In this document: positions 42,379-50,321 of the stretch, one piece after another | How positions within the stretch are numbered: position 1 is the first letter of the stretch | Layout: every line of letters starts with the position of its first letter | From: Chryseosolibacter sp964393795 | GTDB taxonomy: Bacteria > Bacteroidota > Bacteroidia > Cytophagales > Cyclobacteriaceae | DNA: 64,000 nt | Direction of reading: 5' to 3' | Assembly: GCA_964393795.1 (NCBI GenBank) | Contig: CAYMWA010000002.1 | Coordinates: 1-64,000, forward strand | Translations under genes and position numbers: made by a program | Notes under the pieces: generated by a model | What the model saw: only the letters and a program-made list of their open reading frames with translations | What the model was told of the DNA's origin: nothing | The model's database searches: none

Positions 42379-43119
42379 CTAGGAGGCCTTCACAAGAAAA
42401 TGCTCTACGTCTTTGAGATTGAGCACGCCTTCATAGTAGGCTTTGCCAAAGATGACGGCGAAGATGCCCATGTCATTGAGGCGTCTGATATCATCCATGC
42501 CACGCACACCGCCGCTGGCCAGCACGCACAGTTCCGGAAACGCATCGATAATTTGTTGGTAGTAATCAAAGGCGGGACCTTCGAGTACACCATCTCTTGA
42601 GACATCAGTTGACTTGAGGTACTTCAAGCCGCGATCGTAGAAAAAACGGAGGTGCTCAAAGAGCATGAGATTGGCGCGTCGCTGCCATCCACGGTAGAGC
42701 AGCTCTTTTGACTCCTGGTTGATGACATCCGCGCCAAGCGTCATTTTTTCCCGACCGTAAGAGACAATCCATGAGGCAAACAATTCCGGATCAGTTACCG
42801 CGATGCTGGCGGCAGTGATGTATGCGGCACCGTACTCATATGCCTTCGCAATATCGCCATCGGTTGAAATGCCGCCGGTGAAGTCGACCTTGAGGTCGGT
42901 GTGCCCGGAGACAGCTTCGAGCACATGCCAATTGGCAGGATGTCCTCGTTCGGCGCCATCGAGGTCGACGAGGTGAATCACTTCAATGCCATGATCCTGA
43001 AATCGCCGCGCCAGGTCCAGCGGATTTTCGTCGTACGATTTTTCGCTGGACTTATCGCCTTTGCGCATTTTCACCACACTTCCTTTCCTGATTGCGATTG
43101 AGGGAATTACCTGAATCAT
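42379..43119 (-). CDS. HisA-like phosphoribosyl isomerase paralogue lacking the first catalytic Asp
   Basis: About 246 residues, TIM-barrel. The start is ATG 43119; a GTG at 43125 adds two residues. Canonical HisA begins IPAIDL; here the motif reads VIPSIAIRKG, so the first catalytic aspartate is alanine (residue 9). The second half retains LGADVINQE and STDVSRDGVLEGP with its conserved aspartates. The phosphate-binding glycine-rich segments VDFTGGIST and VLASGGVRGMDDI are intact, so a phosphoribosyl ligand is likely. No his genes lie nearby. It may catalyse a different sugar-phosphate isomerisation or be non-enzymatic. Confidence 0.8.
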   Translation of the reverse strand: MIQVIPSIAIRKGSVVKMRKGDKSSEKSYDENPLDLARRFQDHGIEVIHLVDLDGAERGHPANWHVLEAVSGHTDLKVDFTGGISTDGDIAKAYEYGAAYITAASIAVTDPELFASWIVSYGREKMTLGADVINQESKELLYRGWQRRANLMLFEHLRFFYDRGLKYLKSTDVSRDGVLEGPAFDYYQQIIDAFPELCVLASGGVRGMDDIRRLNDMGIFAVIFGKAYYEGVLNLKDVEHFLVKAS

Positions 43120-43305
43120 CTTCACTGTACTTTTTGTTCACGCAATTTAGTATGCAGCGTGGAAACATCCGCCTGTCGCGGGCAAAACCGATGAAGGAAT
43201 ATTTCATTATTTTTACCCGAACTATACTGTCAGCATATTACCATGGCGTATGTGTTCGTATTAAGCTTAGACATCCGAAGTGCACTTAGACTAACGAATC
43301 TGCTT

Positions 43306-44910
43306 ATGAAGTTGAGAATGACGTACGGTTGCTTCGCCCTCATCGGCATGTTGCTGTTCCCGGTAGCATCGAAGGGCCAGGCAAGTGTGAGAAAAATGTC
43401 TTCGACGATCAACCATCCTTCGCTTAACGTTTATGCTCCCTATATCAGCGCCGATGCCAATGCGATTGTCTTCCTGTCTGACAACGCCGAAGACCGTGTG
43501 CTCACGCCCTTTTTCTCCTACCGGGAACGCGGCGACTGGAAGGAGCCACAGGTACTACCGAAGGCCGTCAACACACGTTTAAACTTCTTGCGCGGATACG
43601 GGCTAAGTGCCGACGGCAGCACATTGTACTTTAGCACCCTGAAGTCTCCAGGTGTAGGTGGTTTTGATATCTGCACCAGTGAATGGCGCGGTGGTGCGGC
43701 ATGGACCAATCCGGTGAACCTGGGCAAACCCATCAACACGCGGGCACATGAGGCATGCCCTTCCATCACCCCTGACGGACGCATGTTGTACTTCATGCGA
43801 TGTGAGAAGATGAGCCAGAACGCCGCAGCGGGCTGTGTACTTTTTCGCGTGGAAAAAAAATTGAACGGATTATGGGGAGAACCCGAAGCGCTTCCTGACT
43901 ACATCAACACCGGGAATTCACAAACACCGCGTATCATGGCAGACGCAGAGACACTTATTTTCTCTTCTGATCAAATGGGAACGACAAGAGGCGGTATGGA
44001 TCTGTACATGACGCGCTACCGCGACGGTGTCTGGAGTACTCCGGTTCCTCTTGACTTCGTGAATACCGAAAGCGACGATCAGTATGTATCTGTAACCGGA
44101 TTAGGGCGCTACCTGCTGCGCGATTCACCGGGCGAGCGCAGGAATCACCTTATGGAATACCTGATCCCCGAATCGCTTCGTCCGAAAGGGATGATGAAAA
44201 TTGTCGGCACAGTGGTGGATGAATCCGGAAAGCCGGTGCAGGCATATATATCGCTGCTGAATACCGACACCGGTGAACGCGTTTACAACAGCCGGCCTGA
44301 CAGCGATGGTACGTTTCTACTCTATGCGATGGAGGGAAGCCGGTATGAATTGGCGGTGGATCCGGACCATGGCAATCAGACCTGGTTCACACAGTCTTTT
44401 GACCTGACCGCTGATGACATTCCACAGCAGGAGAAGGTGCATGCCGTACTGAAACCGGTTGCCGAGGGCGACGAGTGGACCCTTGGGGACGTGGTGTTCA
44501 ATCCGCATTCCGATGTGATCGACATGGCCGCGTCACAGCGTGAACTACAACGGTTTTCAAGGGTAGTGACAAGCAATCCGCATCTGGCCTTCGAGTTGGA
44601 GGTGTTGTTTGAAGGTTATGCCGAGGATTCCATTGCTTCAGCACCCGACATGACCGAGATTCGGATAGACACGGTGCATTGGCTTTACATCGACATTGAT
44701 ACACTCGGGCAATTGTACGAACGCGATACGGCGAGTATCAAGGTGGTCTATCACAACGACCGGACCCCTGCCCAAGTGCAGGCCCTGGTGTCGTACCTCA
44801 TCTCCAGGGGTGTGCCGCCTGACAACCTGCGCGGCATTGCCACGGCTATTCCGGCGATATTGCCTGGCGACAGAAAGACGACAGTGAGCGTGCGGGCGGT
44901 CAAAAAGTGA
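43306..44910 (+). CDS. PorE-like PD40-CRD-OmpA protein with degenerate OmpA domain
   Basis: About 534 residues from ATG 43306, where the signal is MKLRMTYGCFALIGMLLFPV ending ASKGQ; a further-upstream ATG at 43243 is less likely. The propeller has PD40 repeats (LSADGSTLYFSTLKSPGVGG, ITPDGRMLYFMRCEKM). A CRD-like beta domain follows near 320-400 (VGTVVDESGKPVQAYISLL). The C terminus aligns with OmpA (VVFNPHSDVIDMAASQREL, VSYLISRGVPPDNL) but has an insertion near 470-510 and ends GDRKTTVSVRAVKK without the usual NRRVE-type motif. TPR repeats are missing compared with the gene at 12694. It is probably envelope-located; a T9SS link is only by analogy. Confidence 0.78.
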   Translation: MKLRMTYGCFALIGMLLFPVASKGQASVRKMSSTINHPSLNVYAPYISADANAIVFLSDNAEDRVLTPFFSYRERGDWKEPQVLPKAVNTRLNFLRGYGLSADGSTLYFSTLKSPGVGGFDICTSEWRGGAAWTNPVNLGKPINTRAHEACPSITPDGRMLYFMRCEKMSQNAAAGCVLFRVEKKLNGLWGEPEALPDYINTGNSQTPRIMADAETLIFSSDQMGTTRGGMDLYMTRYRDGVWSTPVPLDFVNTESDDQYVSVTGLGRYLLRDSPGERRNHLMEYLIPESLRPKGMMKIVGTVVDESGKPVQAYISLLNTDTGERVYNSRPDSDGTFLLYAMEGSRYELAVDPDHGNQTWFTQSFDLTADDIPQQEKVHAVLKPVAEGDEWTLGDVVFNPHSDVIDMAASQRELQRFSRVVTSNPHLAFELEVLFEGYAEDSIASAPDMTEIRIDTVHWLYIDIDTLGQLYERDTASIKVVYHNDRTPAQVQALVSYLISRGVPPDNLRGIATAIPAILPGDRKTTVSVRAVKK

Positions 44911-45454
44911 AAGGCACAGACACCAGCGTCTTGTCCCACATCAGCACCATTTCAGCGTCTTCACCGGTCTTTTCAAAGGCGATGGTAAACTGTTCAAAAA
45001 CCTGCTCCTGTTGAAGGGCGTGCACGTCTACGGTCAGCACATCGAGATCAGGATCGCGGTTGGGTTCGCCTTTTGAGTCGAGGCCCCACTGACCATATTC
45101 GGAATTAAAAATAATGGTCCATGTGTTGGGACGTGGGATGGTCCACAATGAGTACTTCCCCGCTTTCAGAACGTCACCTTCGAACTGGAGATCCTTGTTG
45201 GTTTCGAATGTAGTGGCCTCGTTGGCACCGGTGCGCCACACCTTGTCGTACGGCACAAGCCCGCCAAAAATAACGCGTCCCTTTTTTGAAGGACGGTTGT
45301 AAAAGACTTTGATCGCGAGGTCGCCCTGCTGATAATAGACCTCTTCTTCAGGGCTGAATGACTTTGTGTTTCTCTTCTGCATGTAGCCGATGAAGGCTAC
45401 AATTCCGGCAAGAACGGCTATTCCAATAAGACTGAACATCAAAAACTTCCGCAT
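44900..45454 (-). CDS. DUF2911 family membrane-anchored protein
   Basis: A 184-residue protein with one N-terminal hydrophobic helix (FSLIGIAVLAGIVAFIGY). The motif GLVPYDKVWRTGANEATTFE and the later KAGKYSLWTIPRPNTWTIIF are typical of DUF2911, a Bacteroidota family of unknown function; the longer motif runs from about residue 64. It ends inside the end of the preceding gene, the two coding regions overlapping by 11 bases tail to tail. The anchor suggests the domain is in the periplasm. Confidence 0.85.
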   Translation of the reverse strand: MRKFLMFSLIGIAVLAGIVAFIGYMQKRNTKSFSPEEEVYYQQGDLAIKVFYNRPSKKGRVIFGGLVPYDKVWRTGANEATTFETNKDLQFEGDVLKAGKYSLWTIPRPNTWTIIFNSEYGQWGLDSKGEPNRDPDLDVLTVDVHALQQEQVFEQFTIAFEKTGEDAEMVLMWDKTLVSVPFTF

Positions 45455-45548
45455 ATTCGAAACAGCTAAAAATCAAATGCCTGTCTGCAAAGGGCTTAAC
45501 TTAAAAACAATTTTCTATTCTTTCCATTAAAAATAGATTAATAGGGGC

Positions 45549-45556
45549 TAATTTTG
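45549..45556 (+). promoter_or_regulatory. TAnnTTTG -7 element for the 37-aa ORF
   Basis: TAATTTTG is an exact -7 element; a good TTTG at -33 is not seen. Transcription would start near 45560, 25 bases before the small ORF that follows. Confidence 0.35.
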
Positions 45557-45584
45557 CCTGTATTGAGAACGAAATCGTATCGAA

Positions 45585-45698
45585 ATGGATTGGTTACCTT
45601 TTTACGTCGTTGTGGTGTTGTTTATCCTTGCCATTATTTCCCCTTTCGTCTTCCCTAACAAGACGGTAAGCGAGCACGAGGAAGACAACAAATTCTAG
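45585..45698 (+). CDS. Small single-pass membrane protein (37 aa)
   Basis: An ATG at 45585 opens a 37-residue frame with one hydrophobic helix (FYVVVVLFILAIISPFVF) followed by an acidic tail (SEHEEDNKF). It sits 20 bases before the LOG-family gene and 29 bases after a -7 promoter element, so it would be first in that transcript. Such small single-span proteins are often missed. There is no recognisable family; coding status is plausible, not proven. Confidence 0.45.
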   Translation: MDWLPFYVVVVLFILAIISPFVFPNKTVSEHEEDNKF

Positions 45699-45717
45699 TT
45701 CGCGCTCACAGCACTTG

Positions 45718-46260
45718 ATGAACATCTGTGTTTTCTGCGGTTCCGGAAACGGTTTTGATTCCGTTTATGCTGCGGCTGCAGGAAAGCTGGGAACGTTGCT
45801 CGGCTCGGCGTCCATGCGCCTCATATACGGTGGTGGTAACGTTGGACTGATGGGCGTCATCGCCGATGCGGTACTTGCGGCCAATGGCCGGGTTACCGGT
45901 GTGATCCCCACCTTTCTTCTCGATCGGGAGGTCGGCCATCGTGGTATCACAGATTTGGAAGTGGTGGAGAGCATGCATGAGCGAAAACAGCGGATGGCCG
46001 ACCTTGCCGACGCATTTGTGGCGCTTCCCGGAGGATGGGGCACCCTCGAAGAACTTTCGGAAATCCTTACCTGGAAACAGCTCGGGTTGATCACGCAACC
46101 TGTCTGTTTACTAAATATTAATCGTTTTTTTGATCCCCTTCTTGACCAGATGCGTTTAATGGTGAGAGAAGGTTTTCTCAAGTCAGACTACTTCGATCTT
46201 TTACACGTCGAAAACAAGCCGGAAAACGTGATTTCTCTTTTCACCGGCAAAGGCCGCTGA
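45718..46260 (+). CDS. LOG family protein (TIGR00730), probable cytokinin-type nucleoside 5'-monophosphate phosphoribohydrolase
   Basis: A 180-residue Rossmann-fold protein. The LOG signature PGGWGTLEE is present near residue 108 and the N terminus CVFCGSG and GGGNVGLMG (about 42-50) bind the nucleotide. In plants and several bacteria LOG proteins release bases from nucleoside monophosphates; in this organism the substrate is unknown. ATG 45718 is preferred over the TTG three bases upstream. It may be cotranscribed with the 37-aa membrane protein. Confidence 0.92.
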   Translation: MNICVFCGSGNGFDSVYAAAAGKLGTLLGSASMRLIYGGGNVGLMGVIADAVLAANGRVTGVIPTFLLDREVGHRGITDLEVVESMHERKQRMADLADAFVALPGGWGTLEELSEILTWKQLGLITQPVCLLNINRFFDPLLDQMRLMVREGFLKSDYFDLLHVENKPENVISLFTGKGR

Positions 46261-46314
46261 AAGCAACTGTCTCGGATTTTCACTATATTGAGATGACCCG
46301 CAATTGTCGTGATC

Positions 46315-47544
46315 ATGCGCCTGTTTCTGTTGTTGGTATTTCTTTGTCTTTCCGCACCGGGAGCCCTTGGCCAAACCCTTGGCTTTGGACTTGCCGATGG
46401 ACGGAAACGCGTGCGCATTCCCATTGAGGTCTACAATAATCTCGTTATTGTGCCGGTCGTGTTAAACGATGCATTGCCGCTGAAGTTTATTCTCGACACC
46501 GGGGTGCGCACTGCAATCCTTACGCAAAAATCCTTTTCCGATATCCTCAATCTTGACTATTCCCGGAAGTATTCGATATCCGCTCCCGGAGGACAACAGA
46601 TCATCGACGCCTATATCACCAATAACGTATCGCTTGAACTGCCCGGCGTTTTGGGTCGCGGGCATGCCATGCTGGTACTGGGTGAGGACTACCTGGAACT
46701 GAGAAACTATCTCGGCACTGACGTACACGGAATACTCGGTTACGAACTCTTCAGCCGCTTCATTGTCGAAATTGACTACGAAAGAAAATTGCTGACACTC
46801 ACACTGCCTTCAGCGTTCAAAAAACGGAGACGATTCCAGACCATTCCCATCCGTATCGAAGACACCAAGCCTTATATGACTACTTCCGTTGTGTTAGACG
46901 ATGGGACACAGCTTACCGCGAAGTTGCTTGTCGACAGTGGTGCCAGTCACGGTCTCATGCTGGAGCCCACTTCCGACAGAAGGATTCACGTGCCGGACAG
47001 CACGATCAGCAGCATCATCGGTCGCGGACTCGGTGGTGAAATTACCGGCAAAGTGGGGAGAATCCAGATGCTCAGAATGGGCACGTACGAAATTGATGAT
47101 GTCATCGCCAGTTTCCCCGACCCCAACAGTTATTTTGACAGTCTCAAACTCGGTGCTACAGGAAGGAACGGAGCGGTGGGTGGCGAGGTATTAAGCCGGT
47201 TCACCGTGATTTATAATTTTCCGAGGGAGGAAATGTACATTAAGAAAAATGCATCGTTCAGGAAGAAGTTTCATTACAACCTCAGCGGTCTGACGATCAA
47301 AGCCAAAGGGTCGCGACTCAACGTATTTGAAGTGATCGAAGTACGGGAGAAGTCCGTGTCGGATTTGGCCGGCGTATTGGCGGGCGACCTGATCGTTAAC
47401 ATTAACGGCTACAATGCCGCCATACTCGACCTCAATACCTTGAATGGGTTCTTCAATAACAAACCGGGGAAGCGTATCAGGTTGACGGTCAATCGCAACG
47501 GAACGCTTCTCAAACTGAACTTTGAACTAGCCGATCAGATTTAA
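46315..47544 (+). CDS. Secreted protein with two retropepsin-like aspartyl protease motifs and a PDZ domain
   Basis: About 409 residues from ATG 46315 (a GTG six bases earlier is possible). A signal peptide (LFLLLVFLCLSAPGALGQ) is followed by two aspartyl-protease-like repeats. The first has FILDTGVRTAIL (D near 61) and the second LLVDSGASHGLM (D near 207), each followed by the hydrophobic-hydrophobic-Gly psi-loop region (GILGYELF; GAVGGEVLS). The C-terminal 90 residues look like a PDZ domain (DLAGVLAGDLIVNINGYN). A single chain may form the two-Asp active site. It is probably periplasmic or surface-located; substrates unknown. Confidence 0.85.
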   Translation: MRLFLLLVFLCLSAPGALGQTLGFGLADGRKRVRIPIEVYNNLVIVPVVLNDALPLKFILDTGVRTAILTQKSFSDILNLDYSRKYSISAPGGQQIIDAYITNNVSLELPGVLGRGHAMLVLGEDYLELRNYLGTDVHGILGYELFSRFIVEIDYERKLLTLTLPSAFKKRRRFQTIPIRIEDTKPYMTTSVVLDDGTQLTAKLLVDSGASHGLMLEPTSDRRIHVPDSTISSIIGRGLGGEITGKVGRIQMLRMGTYEIDDVIASFPDPNSYFDSLKLGATGRNGAVGGEVLSRFTVIYNFPREEMYIKKNASFRKKFHYNLSGLTIKAKGSRLNVFEVIEVREKSVSDLAGVLAGDLIVNINGYNAAILDLNTLNGFFNNKPGKRIRLTVNRNGTLLKLNFELADQI

Positions 47545-48015
47545 CTAGGCACGCAACCTGCGCAGCTGTCTTTTGCGTCGTTCGTAAGCCCTGTCGAGAA
47601 ACATTTGCGTGCGCTTGAACTTGGTGGAATTTCCCAAACTGCTGTTAAAAGATTCAGCTGAAAAATTTTGTTTCAGGACGTAATCAAGTATTCCGTTAGT
47701 GGCCGATTCATGATAATTTGAATTCTTGATAACGGTGATGGGCACCTCTCTTGTCTTTCGCCCTTTGCGAAGTGCTTCAATCGTCTCCGCCAATTCCGTC
47801 CTGCCGATATTGTCGTCGATTAAAATAAAGTCAGGCGTGAACGCAAGTAAACGTTCGACGATACTTCTCAAATCGAAAGCGATCTCCGTCACGATTCTCC
47901 GCCCGCGGATCTGGTTGATCTTCTCAAGCGTTTTCGTGAGGTCAATAGGGTTATTGCCAATCAGCAGGACGTTGAGAGGCTCGGTACGTTTCGACAATTG
48001 AATCTTCGTTTCCAT
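47545..48015 (-). CDS. Degenerate response-regulator receiver protein without output domain
   Basis: A 156-residue stand-alone domain with a receiver-like fold. The predicted phosphorylation site is Asp67 or Asp68 in PDFILIDDNIG and a lysine lies at 115 in YVLKQNF. The acidic pair usually at the start of a receiver (DD in LLVDDD) reads GNN at 20-22, and the switch threonine is replaced in TVIKNSNY. Phosphorylation is therefore doubtful; it may work as a pseudo-receiver. A basic tail (RKRQLRRLRA) ends the protein. Its stop abuts the stop of the preceding protease gene with no gap. Confidence 0.68.
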   Translation of the reverse strand: METKIQLSKRTEPLNVLLIGNNPIDLTKTLEKINQIRGRRIVTEIAFDLRSIVERLLAFTPDFILIDDNIGRTELAETIEALRKGRKTREVPITVIKNSNYHESATNGILDYVLKQNFSAESFNSSLGNSTKFKRTQMFLDRAYERRKRQLRRLRA

Positions 48016-48097
48016 ATTCCGCAGTTATTTAACTGTGACTTCGACTGAAAGGTTGCAAGCAACCTTCGTTCCAACGCTTAAATTGCGCACTTTTGAA

Positions 48098-48138
48098 TGC
48101 CAGCTGGCAGTTTTAGTGCCATTTTGAAACGATTCAAA
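48098..48138. promoter_or_regulatory. Two palindromes in the divergent promoter region
   Basis: TGCCAGCTGGCA (48098-48109) is a perfect 12-bp palindrome and TTTGAA-ACGA-TTCAAA (48123-48138) is a perfect 6-4-6 inverted repeat. They lie between the divergent receiver-like and oxidoreductase genes, the second only 5 bases before the TTG start. Operators for a repressor are plausible. Confidence 0.35.
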
Positions 48139-48143
48139 CTTTA

Positions 48144-49250
48144 TTGGGAAAAATCATCGTTATCGGCGGCGGTCTTGGCGGATTGGTTTCTTCTATACAA
48201 CTGATCCGGGCAGGACTATCGTGCACGGTGATCGAAAAAAAATCGTACCCGTTTCACCGCGTCTGCGGGGAATATGTTTCGAATGAAGCCCGTTCTTTTC
48301 TTACTGCTTCAGGATTGTATCCCACCGGGCTGGATTTGCCACAAATACAATTTCTCAATGTGTCTTCGATTTCCGGTCACTCTTCTAAACTCGCTCTCGA
48401 CCTTGGTGGTTTTGGGATCAGTCGATACACATTCGACCATCATTTGTACAACATCGCCCGGGAGGAGGGCGTCACTTTTCATCTCGACGCGGAGGTAACC
48501 GGTGTGCATTTCGAAGACGGCGTTTTCCAGGTCACCACGAAATCAACAGTACTGACCGCCGATGTGGTGATCGGCGCGTTTGGAAAGCGATCCAGAATCG
48601 ATCATCAACTGGACAGGGCTTTTATCAAAACACGATCGCCGTGGGTAGGTGTCAAGTACCATGCGCGAACAGATCATCCTGCGGACGTCATTGCGCTGCA
48701 CAATTTCCCCAGGGGTTACTGTGGCGTGTGCAGGGTAGACAACGGCCTGACTAACGTATGTTACCTGACGCATAGGGAAAACCTTAAAGAAGCAGGAGAT
48801 CTGCACGCCATGGAAGAATCAACGCTGTTCGTCAATCCACTGATACGGGATCTTTTCGAACGAGCACAGTTTGTTTTTGAAAAACCGGAGGTCATCAATG
48901 AAGTCTCGTTCCAAACGAAGATGCCCATAGTGGATCACGTGTTAATGGTAGGTGATGCAGCGGGCATGATTACACCCGTGTGCGGAAACGGGATGGCCAT
49001 TGCGATCCACTCCGGCAAGATCGTGGCCGAACTCGTCGCACAGTTTTGCGCCGGCACGATTGATCGGGCGACGCTTGAATTGCGCTATCGCGAGGCCTGG
49101 AATGACCAGTTTAAACGCCGTCTTTGGTTCGGCCGCGCCATACAGAAACTGTTTGTACAGCCCTCCTTGTCCAAACTTGTAGTCCGAATGGCGATGGTGC
49201 GACCGCTGGCTGGACATATTTTACGAAGCACGCATGGCCAACCCTTCTAG
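48144..49250 (+). CDS. FAD-dependent oxidoreductase (geranylgeranyl reductase/halogenase-like superfamily)
   Basis: A 368-residue flavoprotein. The start is TTG, and no in-frame ATG precedes the N-terminal GxGxxG (VIGGGLGGLVSS, residues 6-17). The next FAD motif, FHRVCGEYVSNEA (about 36-48), matches the geranylgeranyl reductase and aromatic hydroxylase group; the late LMVGDAAGMITPVCGNGMAI holds the GD-type FAD ribityl-binding motif. Members oxidise or reduce polyketide or prenylated rings. Close by are a type III PKS, a UbiA prenyltransferase and a methyltransferase, so it probably modifies their product. An operator-like palindrome precedes the start. Confidence 0.85.
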   Translation: MGKIIVIGGGLGGLVSSIQLIRAGLSCTVIEKKSYPFHRVCGEYVSNEARSFLTASGLYPTGLDLPQIQFLNVSSISGHSSKLALDLGGFGISRYTFDHHLYNIAREEGVTFHLDAEVTGVHFEDGVFQVTTKSTVLTADVVIGAFGKRSRIDHQLDRAFIKTRSPWVGVKYHARTDHPADVIALHNFPRGYCGVCRVDNGLTNVCYLTHRENLKEAGDLHAMEESTLFVNPLIRDLFERAQFVFEKPEVINEVSFQTKMPIVDHVLMVGDAAGMITPVCGNGMAIAIHSGKIVAELVAQFCAGTIDRATLELRYREAWNDQFKRRLWFGRAIQKLFVQPSLSKLVVRMAMVRPLAGHILRSTHGQPF

Positions 49251-49296
49251 CATAGGTGCAATCAATATTTTTTTACTACCTTAAACCACAAAAAGA

Positions 49297-50259
49297 ATGA
49301 ACCGTCACGATTTTCTAAAATCACTGGGTTTTGCCGCACTGGCTGGCCCTACTGCAATTTCTGCGCTTTCCTGCGGCCCCAAGAAATCCACCGATCAGGC
49401 AGCCGCGACCACAGTCGAAACAAGTAGCGATCTCTTCTTCAAGATTTCGCTGGCAGAGTGGTCTTTGAACAAGCAATTGTTTGCCGGACAAATGAATCAT
49501 CTCGACTTTCCTGCACGGGCAAAGAATGACTTTGGTATTGAGGCGATTGAGCATGTCAACCAGTTTTTCAAAGACAAGGCAAAAGACAAGGCCTATCTGG
49601 GAGAGTTGAAAATGCGATGTGACGACCTCGGCGTAAAGAGTGTGCTCATTATGTGCGACGGTGAAGGCGGATTGGGCAACACTCAGGAATCCGCAAGAAT
49701 GCAAGCGGTTGACAATCATAAGAAGTGGGTGGAAGCCGCGCAATTCCTGGGCTGTCATGCCATCCGGGTGAACGCTTTTGGCGAGGGCACGGCAGAAGCC
49801 GTCGCGGCAGCTGCAACGCAAGGCCTGACCGCTTTATCACAGTTTGCGAAAGATTACAACATCAATGTCATCGTCGAGAACCATGGCGGCTATTCTTCGA
49901 ATGGAAAATGGCTGGCCAATGTTATTGCCGGCACGCAAATGGACAACTGTGGAACGCTTCCTGATTTTGGTAATTTCTGTATTGTCCGTGAGAACAACGA
50001 ATGCAAGGAGGAGTATGACCGCTACCAGGGTACCCGGGAGATGATGCCTTATGCCAAAGGGGTAAGTGCAAAAAGTATGAACTTTGATGCCGAAGGCAAT
50101 TGTATCGAGACAGACTATGAAAAAATGCTTCGCATTGTTCGTGATGCCGGCTACACCGGCCACATCGGTATAGAATACGAAGGCGACAAGCTGTCAGAGG
50201 AAGAGGGAATTCTCGCTACGAAAGCGTTGCTTGAACGCGTTGGAGCAAGCCTCTCATAA
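49297..50259 (+). CDS. Sugar phosphate isomerase/epimerase-like lipoprotein (TIM barrel)
   Basis: A 320-residue xylose-isomerase-like TIM barrel. The N terminus (MNRHDFLKSLGFAALAGPTA) recalls a Tat signal with only one arginine and is followed by SALSCGPKK, a potential lipobox, so export and possibly lipidation are suggested. Metal-ligand-type motifs include EAIEHVNQFF, IVENHGGYSS and GIEYEGDKLSEEEG. Related proteins act on sugars in the periplasm of Bacteroidota. It is separated from the flavoprotein gene by 46 bases; its link to the PKS genes is unclear. Confidence 0.82.
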   Translation: MNRHDFLKSLGFAALAGPTAISALSCGPKKSTDQAAATTVETSSDLFFKISLAEWSLNKQLFAGQMNHLDFPARAKNDFGIEAIEHVNQFFKDKAKDKAYLGELKMRCDDLGVKSVLIMCDGEGGLGNTQESARMQAVDNHKKWVEAAQFLGCHAIRVNAFGEGTAEAVAAAATQGLTALSQFAKDYNINVIVENHGGYSSNGKWLANVIAGTQMDNCGTLPDFGNFCIVRENNECKEEYDRYQGTREMMPYAKGVSAKSMNFDAEGNCIETDYEKMLRIVRDAGYTGHIGIEYEGDKLSEEEGILATKALLERVGASLS

Positions 50260-50321
50260 ACGGAAATATTCTATCAGGACAGGGCGGCCACGCCCCGGGG
50301 TTGGAGCACCGCCCAGCCGGT

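Noticed and set aside
43092..43289. Plus-strand frame of 65 codons between the HisA-like and PorE-like genes
   Set aside because: No signal, domain or promoter supports it, and it overlaps the next gene's upstream region.
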